Source of the DNA: Pyxicephalus adspersus
Taxonomy: Eukaryota; Chordata; Amphibia; Anura; Pyxicephalidae
Reading direction: 5' to 3'
NCBI RefSeq assembly: GCF_032062135.1
Contig: NC_092861.1
Location: forward strand, 65,192,992-65,256,991
Length of the DNA stretch: 64,000 bases
Below the pieces are notes generated by a model that made no database searches, had not been told where the DNA came from, and worked only from the letters and a program-made list of their open reading frames with translations. The stretch's first letter is position 1. Every line of letters starts with the position of its first letter. The translations under genes and the position numbers were made by a program. Below, piece by piece: positions 36,986 through 49,974 of this stretch.

Positions 36986-38703
36986 CACTGCTCAACAAAA
37001 AAAAACTTTTTTCACTTGCCAAGGATTTTTCAATATATTTAGGGTATTTCAGGTCTGCTAAATGGAGACATGACATCAGTTTAATTAAATTTGCTCTAGT
37101 TCTTGTGATACAGTAATCGAAATAGACAATTTTACCAACAACAAATGTTAACACAGCATATTATTATCAATCTTTATTTACACTGATTGTTTGCATTTTC
37201 ATGAAACTAATATTTACCTTCTTTTTATTCATACATTTTCTTTTTTTATAGAAATTTGAGTTCTTCAAGAAGAAGTTGTTTAAATTACCCCAATGTATTA
37301 TGCTACATTTGTGGTGAATATTCTCAGCACAAACAGAGAAGAAACATTACAGAATTTGTGAAACAAGCATATCTTGCATATTTTGGTATTAAACTGGGGG
37401 ACCAACATAAGTATTGGGCTCCCCATATGGTATGCAAACCTTGTGTAGAGTGTCTACGTCAGTGGAAAAATGGAAGACTGAAAAGTTTGAAATCAAAACC
37501 ATAAATCATCATAATGACTGTTATTTTTGTGCTGTGAATGTAAAAGGTTTCAATCATTATAAGAAAAACAAGTGGGAGTACCCTGATTTGTAATCAGCAA
37601 GACGACCTGTGCCGCATGGTGCTGATGTTCCCAAACCATTGTTCAGTACACTCCCTGTTATTCCTGTATCCGACATGGAGGATATACAGGGTTTGGAGTG
37701 TAATTCAGGAATTAGGAATGGAAGTGAATATGAAGGAAGTGTTTCATCAAACCAGCAGTTCTCCCAAGAGGAGCTCAATGATTTAATACCTGACCTAAGT
37801 CTGTCAAAACAAGCATCTGAACTTTTAGCATCCAGGCTAAATGAAAAGAACTGTCTGAGACCGGAAGTTGAAAAAACGGTTTATAGGACAAGACAGGTGA
37901 CACTCCTACCATATTTCAGTGAAGATGGAGACTCCGTGTACTGTTGTAACATCCCTGGACTACTAGCCCATATGGGAGTACCAGTATACTGAGCAGAAGA
38001 CTGGTGGGTTTTCATAGACAGTTCTACTCGAAGTTTGAAAACTGTTTTACTGCATAATGGCAACTTCTATGCATCTATTCCAATTGCACACTCAACAAAA
38101 CTTAAAGAAGAATATGAAAATAACCAAATGGCCTTACAAAAGCTTTGCTATCATGAACACCAATGTTCCATACATGTTGATTTAAAAATGGTGAACTTCC
38201 TACTTGGACAGCAAAGTGGATACACAAAGTACCAATGTTTCATCTGCTTGTGGGATAGTAGAGCAAAGCAGGATTACTGGAAAAAAGTGACATGGCCTCC
38301 AAGGGAAACCATCAATATATAAGGGTGATGGAGGAAAGGTATCAGGGCAGATGGGATAGACACATGATGGCAGACTACTGGAGCCTTCAACATGAATTTC
38401 CTGATCATCAGCATAAAAAGAAATCATACAAACTGAGTTTTTCAATGACTTCTTTCTGATTAGTTCTGTAAATATTCTGAATATAGAATATATTGACATT
38501 ATTTCAAAAATTTCATTTTGTATACATAGGCATATCTAGTTTAATTTTCATTTCATTAGTTTTCTATGAGGTTATTATTGAGGTCATTATTTTAAAAACT
38601 AGAGCCAATCTAGCAAAACCAATACAATATTTGGAATCTGTGCATCAAACATAACCGAAAATGACTTTAATCTGTTTGGCAAAACAATGTTTGTTGACCA
38701 GTG
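36986..38703 (+). mobile_element. 1.7-kb DNA transposon, CACTG/CAGTG ends, TTA flanks
   Basis: The left end CACTGCTCAACAAA and the right end, read in reverse as CACTGGTCAACAAAC, are terminal inverted repeats. They are bordered on both sides by TTA (36983-36985 and 38704-38706). Inverted similarity continues inside (TTGCCAA; TTTGCTCTAG versus TTGGCTCTAG). CACTR ends with a 3-bp duplication suggest the CACTA/Mirage/Chapaev group, but that is inference. It encloses a broken gene described separately. It lies in intron 1 of KHDRBS2, opposite in strand. Confidence 0.75.
37256..38460 (+). pseudogene. Broken gene of unnamed transposon-associated protein
   Basis: The reading starts SSSRRSCLNYPNVLCYICGE; the probable start codon is TTG, not ATG. 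Cysteine pairs CYIC and CKPC-x2-C suggest a zinc-binding head. It continues with HHNDCYFCAVNVKGFNHYKK, a stop before SARRPVPHGADVPKP, then YCCNIPGLLAHMGVPVY, another stop, IDSSTRSLKTVLLHNGNFYA, HVDLKMVNFLLGQQSGYTKY and CFICLWDSRA. After TINI and a stop, the text jumps to VMEERYQGRWDRHMMADYW, so a stretch is deleted. The frame is broken by a shift near 37500 and several stops. I recall multi-copy uncharacterised proteins of this wording in animal genomes, but no named family. Transposase is the likely role because of the flanking inverted repeats. Confidence 0.75.
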
Positions 38704-38920
38704 TTATTGGTTTAAAAATGTACATTAGAGGAAAAGAAAGACGTCCAAAGAAACACACAGTATAGCTTCATTTAGGCTTGTACAAAATATATATTCTGCA
38801 GGAAAGACATTTACTTAGCAAAACGTAATTACATGTAGCTAGACAGCAGGTTGTTTAATGGTTTATTATTATGTCATATTGGTATGTTAAATATATTTAA
38901 TATTTGATTATTCTGTGAAG

Positions 38921-39631
38921 CAGCGGTCGTCAACCTTTCTGACCTCACAGACCACTAAATTCATCATTTTAAATCCTGTGGACCATTAATATAAATTTTT
39001 TTAAAAAGATAAATACATTTGTAAAATAATGATCTTCCTAATGGTGCCGGACGAGGATTGAAAAGGCTTTGATTCATTGATCAGCTCTCGGTTAGGTGAA
39101 GTATTACTATTGTTACTATTATCATTAGTTGCATTATTTTTGGTTTTACTAAAGAAATGCAAAATATTGTTTGCTTTTTCTCACTCATTATGGGTTTATT
39201 TCATTTGAATCTAAAACCAAACAAGAAATTATAGTTATCAAAGTTAAACTATTTGATGCCAAAAAATATAACAGTTAAAGAAAATACACAGTTAACTTCA
39301 TACTTACCTAAAAGACCATTGGAGAAATAAACAAATAAAATAAAACAATCGGATGAGAATCGGTATTCGTGGAGCAGGGTGACTGTTGTAATGGTGGAAA
39401 CAATACTGAAGCATACGGCTCATTAGACTACACTGACTTTACGCTGCGCCTCCCTTGTTTTTCCGCCTCTAGTACAGTTTGTGATTTTTTGTGCAATATA
39501 AAGGTTGTAAATTTTCATTCAGAATAGAATTTTTTTAGAATAATATTTTTGTTTTAATATCAATAAAACATAAAAATTGCAAATAATGTCTATTTTTCTA
39601 TGGACCACAAACATTTTCTCGTGGACTGCTG
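38921..39631. mobile_element. Possible hAT-like element
   Basis: Left CAGCGGTCGTCAACCTTTCT and right ...GTGGACTGCTG (reverse CAGCAGTCCACGAG) match at 7 of the first 8 bases. GGACCATTAA and GGACCACAAAC lie near the two ends. The flanking 8-mers do not match well, so the boundaries are tentative. Confidence 0.4.
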
Positions 39632-40092
39632 TAGAGCAAACAGAGAAATGAAAGTGACATTCAAAAATATTTGCTATCTCAAAAGTTTTTTTAACAAACA
39701 TTTGTCAATAGAAATCAGCAAACTACTACTAATTTTGCTAAACAGACAGATATTTAAGGATCAAAAATATATTTAAATATTGGAAACATTCTTGCCTTTA
39801 GAAAAACCTTGAGGAGGCCAGTTAGTGACCTGAAATCTTTTACAAATCTTTACTCAATATATTAAATCCTTCATGTGTTTTCTAGTTACAGATTGGATAG
39901 CAGGTAAGGGTTATAAGTCTGTCAGGTCCATGATGGGAAAATTTCCCTTCCATTTCTGTCCCAGAGACAGAGGAGGGCATAGGAGAAGATAATGCTATAA
40001 TGAATGGATATATACTTTTAGGCCATTGTCATCATAACAGGTCCCCCATTAGAACATTTCATCTTACTGTTCCTTACTTTTTATCAATGCAT

Positions 40093-40246
40093 TTTTCATT
40101 AGTGAAGCTGGGTGATCCAGCAAACCTGGAATAGATCTGGTCTAGGATTCAAAACGTTTGCTAGAAAATAGCAATTGACTCCAGCTCCAGCTTCACTAGT
40201 GAAAGTGTATCATCTTCAGCCTTGGGGAGCTCAATAAATCAGGCCC
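40093..40246. mobile_element. Palindromic MITE copy 5
   Basis: AGCTGGGTGATCCAGCAAAC and TCCAGCTTCACTAGTGAAAG flank GGTCTAGGATTCAAAACG. It ends GGGGAGCTCAATAAATCAGG. The right arm has lost its TTTGCTGGATCA part. Confidence 0.85.
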
Positions 40247-42775
40247 ACTGATTTCCTTGCTGGCATAACAATGCTGTTGGTTTGCCTGCTGAAAACCTGG
40301 CCACAAACCAGTGTTTGGAAAACATTTTTGGGACTGATGTATTGCACCCTGCTGATTCATTCTCCATGAAGATGTGTGCAGTGTCCTTGGGGTATGAGTA
40401 AAGAACCAAAGTGTTTTTTTTTATAGTACAGAGATATATTGTCTGTGACATAATAGTAAGCAGTGGTCAATTTAATTCAAACATCCCCATGTTTTCATAT
40501 TTCTCACTTTACATACAAAATAGACTTCTGTCAAAGAGTTTCACTCATTTCAAACATTCTGTAAAAGTTTCATTCAATTTCAAACATACTGTATGTGTTT
40601 ATGCTGTATGTTTTTGATGTGCAGTAGGTGTACTTCTTTTGAAAATAACAATAAATGAGAGTTTTTGCACTTTTTTAAACACTATTAAGAATTTCCAAAA
40701 CAAATTATATTACTTTTCTACAGTTCATAGTCACCTTCCTTTGTGATGCATTTTTCTTAGTCACATGACACTCTCAACCATAACCAATTACTACTCCTCT
40801 CGCCCTCATTGTTTCTAATGCAAATCTAAAAGTGCACATCCCTTGTATTTTAAGCTTAAGCAATAGGACCTAAAGTAAACCTGTGCCTAGAAAGAACATT
40901 AAAAGCAACCTATAAAAATATTTACATCTGTAGCTATAGGCATTGTGGAAAAATCCATCTTCCACTTTTACAATGGAGGCACTGTAATCCTAACTCTTTT
41001 CCTATTACTCCCTAGTAAAATGGAATCATGGCAGCCTACATGCCCTGGAATGGAGATACACAGCGGTTGACTCTAAGCTGTTAAAATCTAACAAACATAA
41101 CTATATATCCCTGTTGTTGATAATTGAGACTGATTGATATCACAATACAAGCTGGTATTAGGGTCAGGGACAGTTAGATAATAACTGTAGTAGAGAGAGT
41201 GACAGAACCGAACCACAGGACCTCTTGTCTTCATTAACATAACCAAGCCCCTAGGTTCTCAGGTTCCATGATGCTGTTCCCCATAATGATATGTGTGCAA
41301 TAAGTCATACAAACCAGTTTACCAAGAATTATTATTATTGATACTTTTGTGTTACATTTGTGTTGTAATTTATCATAACATAGTGCAATGAGTTTGCATC
41401 TTTTTTTATATACAGTATTTGAGAAATTAAAGATTTGTATCGGGGCTGATCTTAGCCTAGGGAAGGAGATGTTTGTACTGAAAGGCAGACATTTTTAATT
41501 AAGGATGAGAAAACATATTACTCCTTACTCTGGGTTACACACTACTGACCTCTGTACTAATTGTTACTTCACCTGTATATAAAACAAATGTTAATATCAC
41601 CATTCTATATTCCTTTAAATAGCCGATCAGCACCAAGAAAATGCCACATTTCCTTAAGCAATATGTCATTCAAGATTTTATAAACTTTATAGGTATGTTT
41701 TTTGAATTTTCAAACTTTTAAAGGTCATTTATATTTGTTTGAAGCTTTTGAGGAAATGAAAGCCTATGCATGAAGGCAGTTGAACAGCTGCCAGAGTTTC
41801 ATGAATTAAAATGAAGGTCATTAGTAAAAGTCAAGGGATCCCAATCAATGTTTGCATTGAAATGCTCCAGTCTTTGTCCACTAATGCAAAAAAAGCCTTT
41901 TTTTTTCTTACAGGTCCTATGACCTGTCATCTACAGAAAAAAACAGCAGCCTATAGTATTCCACAACAGAGGCCACTTTGAGAAATAATGGTTATTTACT
42001 TTTGTTGAAGTAAAAGTGGTCTTTGTACAGTAGAACTTTGCATTGTCTGTTACCGTTCACTGTTTTTTAGACTGACCTTTCACTCCCAACATTAAACTTG
42101 CTTTTTCTTCATCAGTAAGAATTTAGCGTTACATATCCCCTGACTCCTATTCTCATCTCGGTTGATATGTTTGTGAACCTGAATAGTTTATCTTGATGTC
42201 TTGTAATGTTTTCTGTTGGCTTTCCCTGGAGCACATTTTCAGCTGTTTAATCTGCTGTAGTGTTTAGCTTAGCAATTCAGATAGTGATTGTGACATTTTA
42301 ACACTAGATACTGTACCATGGAACAAGTCTATAGGAAGCTGTGAAATGAGAACATATGGTTTGGAGGCTTGGCAGCCTGGGCTTGCATCTGGAAAGCACA
42401 CATTTATTTGTACTACGGATTGATATGTATGGTAAAATGTTTTCAAAGTGTGTTTGAGAAATTCAGTGTTTTATGAGCATTTGGCTGTGTTGGTCTGCAG
42501 TGTTGTCTACATATTCAGATCCATCTGTATGCCTAGGAAGTCTGCCCAGCTTTGGGTTATTAGACATTCTGGAGTTTTACATATGTGACAAATAGTACCA
42601 TCATGATAAGCAGTAATAATTTCTAGTATTATGTATCACATTTACTTGTGATAATTGTATTTATTTGTGTATTGTAAAACTGCAGAAAATATTTTTTTTC
42701 TGTATATGTTTTAAACAAGCCAAACAGCAAAGTACTCGTTATTTGTCTGTAGGTTCTCATTTATCCAGGTAATTG

Positions 42776-42895
42776 TACATCTAGTAAAAGTGAGTCACAT
42801 TCAACTGGACTTGTTCTTGTAACGTTGAATACCTTTTACAGCATTACAAGAGCAAATCTAGTTGAATGTGACTAACTACCACTAAACTTAAAGTT
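42776..42895. repeat. Fold-back repeat
   Basis: GAGTCACATTCAACTGGACT with TTGTTCTTGTAAC and, inverted, TTACAAGAGCAAATCTAG with TTGAATGTGACTAAC. The motif TTAATGTGACTAACTAC recurs at 50345-50365, so it is a dispersed family. Confidence 0.7.
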
Positions 42896-43214
42896 TCTCA
42901 CATAGTTTGTGGCTGCATGCATTTATGGTTTTTGATAATACCGGTACTGATATTATTGTATATAACACTAAGATAAGTTAAATTAGGTTTATGGTAAGGT
43001 AAGCAGACATTACTTGTCATTTATAAAAACAAAAAAATTAATTGTAAACTACTATGCATCAAGTGCTTTCAAAAAAACAGTAACAGAAAATTGTTCTTGG
43101 CCTCAGGCAACTTTCTATGGAATGCTTCCCAGAAAATGCCAATGAATCAACACATTAAAATGTTGACATTTTAATATATTGAATTTAATTTAAGATATAT
43201 TAAAACTCCTTTTG

Positions 43215-43455
43215 CTGCTTAGTGGCTAGCACTCTGATCTTGCAGTGCTTGGGCCCCACAATTGAATGTCAGAACACTGTTTGCATGGATGTCTTTTCAC
43301 GTCCCAAACACCGGGATCCCAACACACTGGTAGCCTAACTCATCCCCTAATTTTGACTTACAACATGTAGTACCTATAAGGGACAATAGATTGTGAGGTT
43401 CTCTGAGGCACAGTTAATGATGTAACTAAAGATGAATGCATAAATAAACCCCACT
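43215..43455 (+). mobile_element. Decayed tRNA-type SINE copy
   Basis: GCTGCTTAGTGGCTAGCACT, TGCAGTGCTTGGGCC and TAGATTGTGAGGTTCTCTG align in order with the SINE at 5.15 kb. Many substitutions indicate age. Confidence 0.65.
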
Positions 43456-43611
43456 GGCAAACATGTAAGGTGTACATCGGTAATAAATATGCTAACACAC
43501 ATCTGTGTGAATTGGGCAATAAATATCTTCAGTTTGGTCACTCCCCGCATTCCCATAGATGATATTGGTTTCATATTGGATATTGGTTTAAAATACAATA
43601 TACATATTGTA

Positions 43612-43900
43612 TTTTAAAGCAGAACTAAAGTTCCACTTTCAAAAAATGTTGTATTAGGCAGGGCATTATTGCAGAAAGTGGAGATGTTCCTTTTGCAATA
43701 AGCATTCCTACTTGTCTAATGGCTCTGTAGATGTGTCAAAAAGTCTGACTGTGTGTACCCAGCCAATCAGGATAGTAGAAGATCACATTTAGAAGGAGAA
43801 AAAGGAAGAAGATGGCAGCGCCCTGTGATGGAATGGGGACAGGTGAGCATAGTACGGTTTAATTCCACTAAAGATCCAGCCAATAAATAGTGGCCCATCC
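43612..43900 (+). repeat. Possible repeat beginning TTTAAAGCAGAACTAAAG
   Basis: The start resembles 34.78 and 47.97 kb. The interior (CCAGCCAATCAGGATAG, AAGATGGCAGCGCCC) has a repeat look, but no second copy is seen in the window. Confidence 0.35.
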
Positions 43901-44034
43901 AATGAAAACATTCCTCTTCCAAAAAAAAAAAAAATCTGAAAAGTTAAAACTTAAGCCAAGTTTACACCTCAGCTTCCACACAAAATAGTGATTTCAGTAT
44001 CCTCCTGGTAAAATCTTTTAAATGTTAAGAATCC

Positions 44035-44540
44035 CAAACAAGGGTCTCGTGGCGAATTGGGCCGTTCTTGCTTACCAAACATGTAGTCGAGAACGGCCTT
44101 TGTAAATTCGGCCAGCGAGGCCAAATTTTTGGGACCTGCAAGACCTGCTGTCAGCTCTGCTCCCGATTGCTGTTGCAGTCCTGTACTATGTGTTTCTGGA
44201 TAGAGTTTCTCCATCCAGGAACACAGTATGAGTCTTTCTGGCTCCTCATGAATGAATGCAGCCGTGGGAAAAATCAGAGGAGAGGCCACGTTCATTCATA
44301 AACGCCGCATATTTCACTCTGAGAGGAGGAATACCGCGGCTGCATTTATGAATGGAGCCGTGAGAATCCTCTTCTCAGTGAGAGATCCCCAGGCACTACA
44401 GGTCAGAATGAGAGCTTGCCCTCATTCTGACCTATAGTGCGCAGGGATTGGTCACTGACAGGAGGATTCCCACAGCTGCATTTATGAATGCACCCACGGT
44501 AATCCTCCTATAGTGATCCTGGATTTCTGATGATTTTGCG
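44035..44540. repeat. Hairpin-rich composite repeat
   Basis: GTGGCGAATTGGGCCGTTC and GAGAACGGCCTTTG form an inverted pair. GGCTGCATTTATGAATG and similar occur four times in alternating orientation. GGTCAGAATGAGAGC and, inverted, CTCATTCTGACC pair as well. CTTGTGGCGAATCACAAGAC of the 60.4-kb element is a related module. GC-rich frames here are not genes. Confidence 0.6.
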
Positions 44541-45377
44541 AAATTTTGCGGACCCATCGGAACTTCGAGGAAAGTTTTGCGAGAATGCCAGAGGCATTTT
44601 CAGAATCCTGCCAGATGTGATGCCACCTTTTCCTAGGTGCTGTGCTTTTTATGATTGAACCATTTTTAAATGAGCTAACATTTGTTATTATTTTTGTATT
44701 ATTATTACACTTATTAATATTATTTATTAAGCATGCATGTCTTGTTGTCATGTTGGTGCAAGATACACTTTAAAATATTTAAAAAAATGTGAATATGTAC
44801 ATAGAAAATATTAGTACACCAGTATCTGATTATGATTATTTAGGTTATGCAGCTTTTTTAACAATTGCTTTTAAAATAAAGTAGACTTACAGACAATTGA
44901 GTTAGCTATACAATACCACTTGTTTTATAAATATTTGTTTAACTAAAAATATTCAATTGCTTTGCATCACCGTGTATTTTTCCACTGTACTCTGTCTACT
45001 GCTTGGAATAATGATAACAATTACCGGCATGGGGGCAGATACTATATAACAAGTAACATGCAATGGCATGGAAAAAGATACATGGTCAATTGCTTTCTCT
45101 CAGCTGTAACCAGTAAATGGTCTGTAGAAGATAATTGTTGCAGAGTTTACAACCCCCCTAGGCTTCTAAAATATCAGTTACAGCAAAATGTGGAAATAAC
45201 AAGATATATATTCCTGTTATTGCTTATTGTATCAAACAGAGCTGTGTGGCCTTTTTATTTTTTTAACCACGCTGACTTTTCTCTCCATACTTGCCTGCTG
45301 AGATATATATATTCACTAAAATGACTTAGCATGATGTCAGGTTGTATTATCGTAAATTGAGTTATAAAGCTTAAAGC

Positions 45378-45381
<4 letters not shown>

Positions 45382-45427
<46 letters not shown>

Positions 45428-45460
45428 TAAATATATATATATATATATATATATATTTAA
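45382..45460. repeat. Two (TA)n tracts split by TTTATTAAA
   Basis: About 20 TA units, TTTATTAA, then about 14 AT units and TTTAATG. The longest simple repeat in the window. Confidence 0.95.
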
Positions 45461-47969
45461 TGAACTGATGTCTTCCTACAATTTAGCAGAAGATTCCACT
45501 TCACACACACTGACAAAGTTAATAGCCACTGTTTGCCTGCAGCTGTTTAGTTGGCTGTTGTTAAATGTAAAATGAACATGGTTCTAATATTAAATTATAT
45601 GTATGTGACAAAATAAAGATCATTTAATTGGCCTGCAGTGAATAATTTTATATTTAAAGTCTACAATATTAACTATTTTGTACTAATAACAGTATATTTG
45701 TGCCAAAGGCAAAGTTTAATTAGCAATTGTGTTTTTTATGTTAATGAAACTCAAGTTTAATGTAACATTTTATTAATATATAAGAAGTAGCTATCACTGC
45801 TTACTGGTCCTTCTCAATTGCTCCCCCCTACAGACTTATCATAGTAAAAATTTTGTGCTGATCCTTTTTTGGGTTAAACAAAGGCAGAACACACTTTCTA
45901 TTATGCTATGATGGGCACACCCTCAAGGATTTCACATAGGGCTGTACTCCTAGTACAATACCACTGTCTCTGTCAGCACCAAAAGTACTGTCTGTATCCT
46001 CTCCTCAATTTTGTCTCAGTCTGGGATATTTATAGCACTGGTCAGCATAGTAAAGTCTGATTGGCTTTTAGCCCTGCTTTTTCCTCTCAAAGTCTGACTG
46101 ATAATGTACTGAAGGAATAATAAAAAATGAAGTACAATTATTTCTACTTACAAATGGTGAGTTTTGGGGGAACAAGCTTTGTTCAATGACACAGTAGTTT
46201 GTTAAAAATAAATTTAAATAATTTAAAAAAAAATAGTACATTGATAGTCGTTTCCATAGATCTTAAATCCATTACTCTATCTTTTCTTTTTATCTTTTAG
46301 CTTGCTGTACCATATGCCAAGCAGTGGTGTCACCTTGACTAAGTTTTCCATATATTACCTGGGAAATACAGAAGGAAGCCAGTTACCAAATTGTGTTGCA
46401 CATAGCTAAACAGATTTCTTTTTGTTGCAGTTCTTCTTTAGAGGGTGGAATTAAAAAAAAAGATTTCCAGCTATAAAAAAATCTGTTATCATCTGCATTA
46501 TAGCTCCTATTTAGTATTGCCTTGTGGTGCAAAGTAATTTATAAATGCTCATTTACAGTTGTTAAATCTTGAATGAAAGTATTTTTTTCACCACATAATG
46601 CAAATGTTTAATGAAAGTCAATGATTAACTTTCAATTTAAAGTAGGCATTACATGGTGCTACGGTAGGTGAATACAATACCTAAGCAATCCAGTTCATTA
46701 GGGTACCATGCACACTCAAGATGACCCTAATTTACTCATGATGGATTCCCACCCTGTCTGTAAGCTACCAGTATTAGATGGAGAGCTTTGATTCAGAGAG
46801 CAGAACACGGCAGTGTTGGTCATGTAGGTCATGTATGTTTTGTATTTTATTTTTCCCTCTAGAGCACCTTTAAGTTTTGAACCTGGCAATAGGCCACAAA
46901 AAATGTCTTATAGAACCCTAAAAAGTACAAGTTTGATATGTATACATTGTAGGTTTTGAACTTACCTGCATTTGCTTCTACATGTCTAATCTTGTATACA
47001 ACAAAAATTAAACTTGTCAATGCTAGTTACCATTGTACGTTTATATGATTTCATTTTATTTTATAAATCTCTTTACAATCTATAAATAAACCTAAAAAGC
47101 CTAAAGCCTAAAAATAAACAAAATAGAACATTTTCGATAAAAACTAATTTTCTAAAAAGGAAGTGCATTAAAATATCTACTTATACCTATTTTCTACACT
47201 GAGAAATTCTTTTGATCACAGTTTTCTATTAAAATGCTTTAAGATTTTAAAACTCTGTTCTCTTCTATTTTTCAAACAGTTGTTGTAAAGCCCCAGTCCA
47301 GGACACCCTGCTGTGCTTTCCATGGAGAATTTAGAAAGCAAGATAGGCCAATTATTTTCATACCTAGTGTGTCTTAGTGCAAAAGAATATCAAAACAAGT
47401 ATTCATGTAGCCACAAGAGGTGTCATTACATTTACCTTTATTGAAAGCTCACTCATCTACATTCATAAATAATCCATAATCTGCAAGTGTCTGAAATGTA
47501 ATGCAGCGGTTACAAAACAGAAGTTCTTAATAAACACTTCTACGATCAGCTTCATCCCTCTGAATTACTATCTTTGATCTCTTCTTAATTTCCTTTTCAC
47601 AGTAATGTTGACTTGGCTTTGATCTATCACATTCTAGGGATTTTTCTTTAAAATAAAGAAAAGACTCCTGGATTGTTTGATGAGAGAAATTAATGTTTTA
47701 GGATCCCTTTTTACCTCTTTCCTCAAAAATGGGCAATATGAAAAATGATTCAACTAGAGAATCAAAGAGTTATTGCACTGACCGATAAAAGAATATTATG
47801 TATAACATAAAAGTCTGTGTTATTCCTATGAGTTATCATTAGCAACTATATAAATATGGAAAATAGGTAAACACCGAGGGAGAAATTGGGAGCAGCCATG
47901 CCGCCTAAATTATACTTGTACCTAGACTGAAAACATTACAATTTTACCGTATCCTAACAAGCAGTAAAA

Positions 47970-48340
47970 AGGCTTTAAAGCTGAACTAAGACACATTTTT
48001 TCCCACAACCTTACCCCTTCCCAAACACAGTCCAATAATGATTACATTTTGTTTATTGCCTGCATAGTCATAGCAGCCATTTTTGATTCTGGGACAAAGG
48101 AAGGACTTGTAAGGAGGAGGCAGATTTGTGGTGGGTGACATGGGAGTTGTCTTCTCCCCTGTCACAGTCTCTCTAACTGTAATTCTTGCTTCTACATTGT
48201 TATTGACCCCACAGCTGCAGTTTTCCTATACTTTAGTAGGAGAGACAGAGTCTAAGTTGGGGGAAGTAAATAGTAAAGTAAACCTATGTCAGTATTTTCT
48301 TTTAAAATGTAGATTTTAAAGCTATAAAGAAATCCAATAT
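47970..48340 (+). repeat. Possible repeat beginning TTTAAAGCTGAACTAAG
   Basis: The start resembles 34.78 and 43.61 kb. The interior has no recognised domain, and the short open frame at 48128-48319 is not a known protein. Confidence 0.35.
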
Positions 48341-49329
48341 ATACAAAAGATCTGCTGTTAAAGAAATAGTATTTTAGTGGTAACACTGGGTGTGTACTTA
48401 ACTTTCATACAATATCTAATAATTAACACCGCAACACTAGGGCTTTACCTTTGATGGCAAAATTTGTTGGGTTGGTCCAAACTGTAGATTTGATAAGAAG
48501 AGATGTGTAATTTAAAAAAAACACCAGATTTTAAACTTCATACAGCAGAGTATCATTGGTTCCTATGTTTATAGTCTTTGCAATTTGCTAGTACACCACC
48601 AGGCAATAATGCAAACAGAATGCCTATTTCTATCTAGTTCTATCTTTTGTTTACGGTTTAATGGTTTTGCAAAATTCACCAAAGATATTGTGGAAGGTAT
48701 TTCTGACAATATTTTTGTTCCCTATCTTGCTTGTCTTGCAGCTTCACCTAAAAGATACCAATACGCCTCTTTTCCAGTACAGTGGTTACAAAAAGGGAAG
48801 GAAAGGAAAAGTAGAGCTGTTATATTTCTTTTACTTTTACAAATTAGAAAGGAAGGCAAATATCTGACCGTTCTATAGCCCATAGTGTTACCTTAAGGCA
48901 ATCCTCAAGGCCTACTAACACTACAGGCTTTCCATTGTTCTTCTCAAGTATTCAGATGAAATAATCAGAACAGAATACTTATATGCTTCTTTCTGGGAAT
49001 ATGAAAACAAGCCATGACCAACAAAGACAAATCTCCCAATTGGGGATACACAAAGCAATAAAAACCTGACAGTCCTGAAGTCCTATCTTTTCTTCTCTCC
49101 GTTAAAAGGCTTTTGTCCTGGTTTTAATGTATTTTATGTGAAGACATATCTTCATACAAATGCAGAGTCTAAAAACAAATGACACATTAACACATAAAAA
49201 ATGCTTTGAAATTCAGTGGCTACCCAGGCTGGGCATTTGGGATCATCAAACACAGGGTGAAGCAGAACACAGGTATTAGTGGGAAGTCATGCCATTAGTA
49301 GTTGGAGTGTTAGAAAGAGGATTTTTACA

Positions 49330-49690
49330 AACATTGCATCCTTCTATCTTTAAGCATAGAAGTAAAGTGGGACAGAAGCTTGTACATCCATAATACTAAA
49401 CACAAGCATGTAACTTGCTATATGAAGTGCAATGTAGTGCGGAATGCAAAGACTTGTACATCAGGGAGACAAAAAAAATTCTAAACAAATGAATAGTCAA
49501 CATAGGAGGGAAATTTCTAGTTGGATTCAGCAATTTTCGTATATCTTAAAAAAGGGACATTGTTTGGAGGGTGCTGGAGTGCACATTTTGGACAAATAGG
49601 ATCTGCTTTGTAAGAGATGTAAAATGAGCCATCTCATCTGCCAGTCTGAGAGAACCATTATGAAATAGAAGTGAGGGAATTTTCACCATG
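49330..49690 (+). pseudogene. Probable Penelope-like retroelement relic (GIY-YIG region)
   Basis: Conceptual readings give VTCYMKCNVV, CGMQRL and LYIRETKKILNK followed by MNSQHR in shifting frames. This is the order of the GIY-YIG endonuclease of Penelope-like elements (CNVVYxIxCxxC, YIGET, RMxxHR), from memory. Frameshifts and stops are present. Low-to-moderate confidence. Confidence 0.4.
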
Positions 49691-49974
49691 CAGACACCAC
49701 AAAAGTATTAAAACCCATGCAGACTTTATGACACCAAAGGATGGGGTAATATAACTAAGATAAGGTGGTTCCAACATATTTACACCTAATACTCTATTCT
49801 TGAGCAAACAATATCTTTCTTCACAAATCATATGGTGACTGGGGTAAGTTAGTGGTGCCCACTGTATGTAAATAAATGCTGGGTTATGTTTCTGACATTT
49901 ATTAAAACTATTAAGTGAGATGTGAGTTGGATAAGTGGCAAAACATGTTTAACATTTCATAGGATTGTTACAAT

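Noticed and set aside
37609..37992. 127-codon open frame as a host gene
   Set aside because: It is one segment of the broken transposon gene; frames before and after continue the same protein across stops.
43969..44437. 108-codon and neighbouring frames
   Set aside because: They fall in a hairpin-rich repeat and resemble no protein I know.
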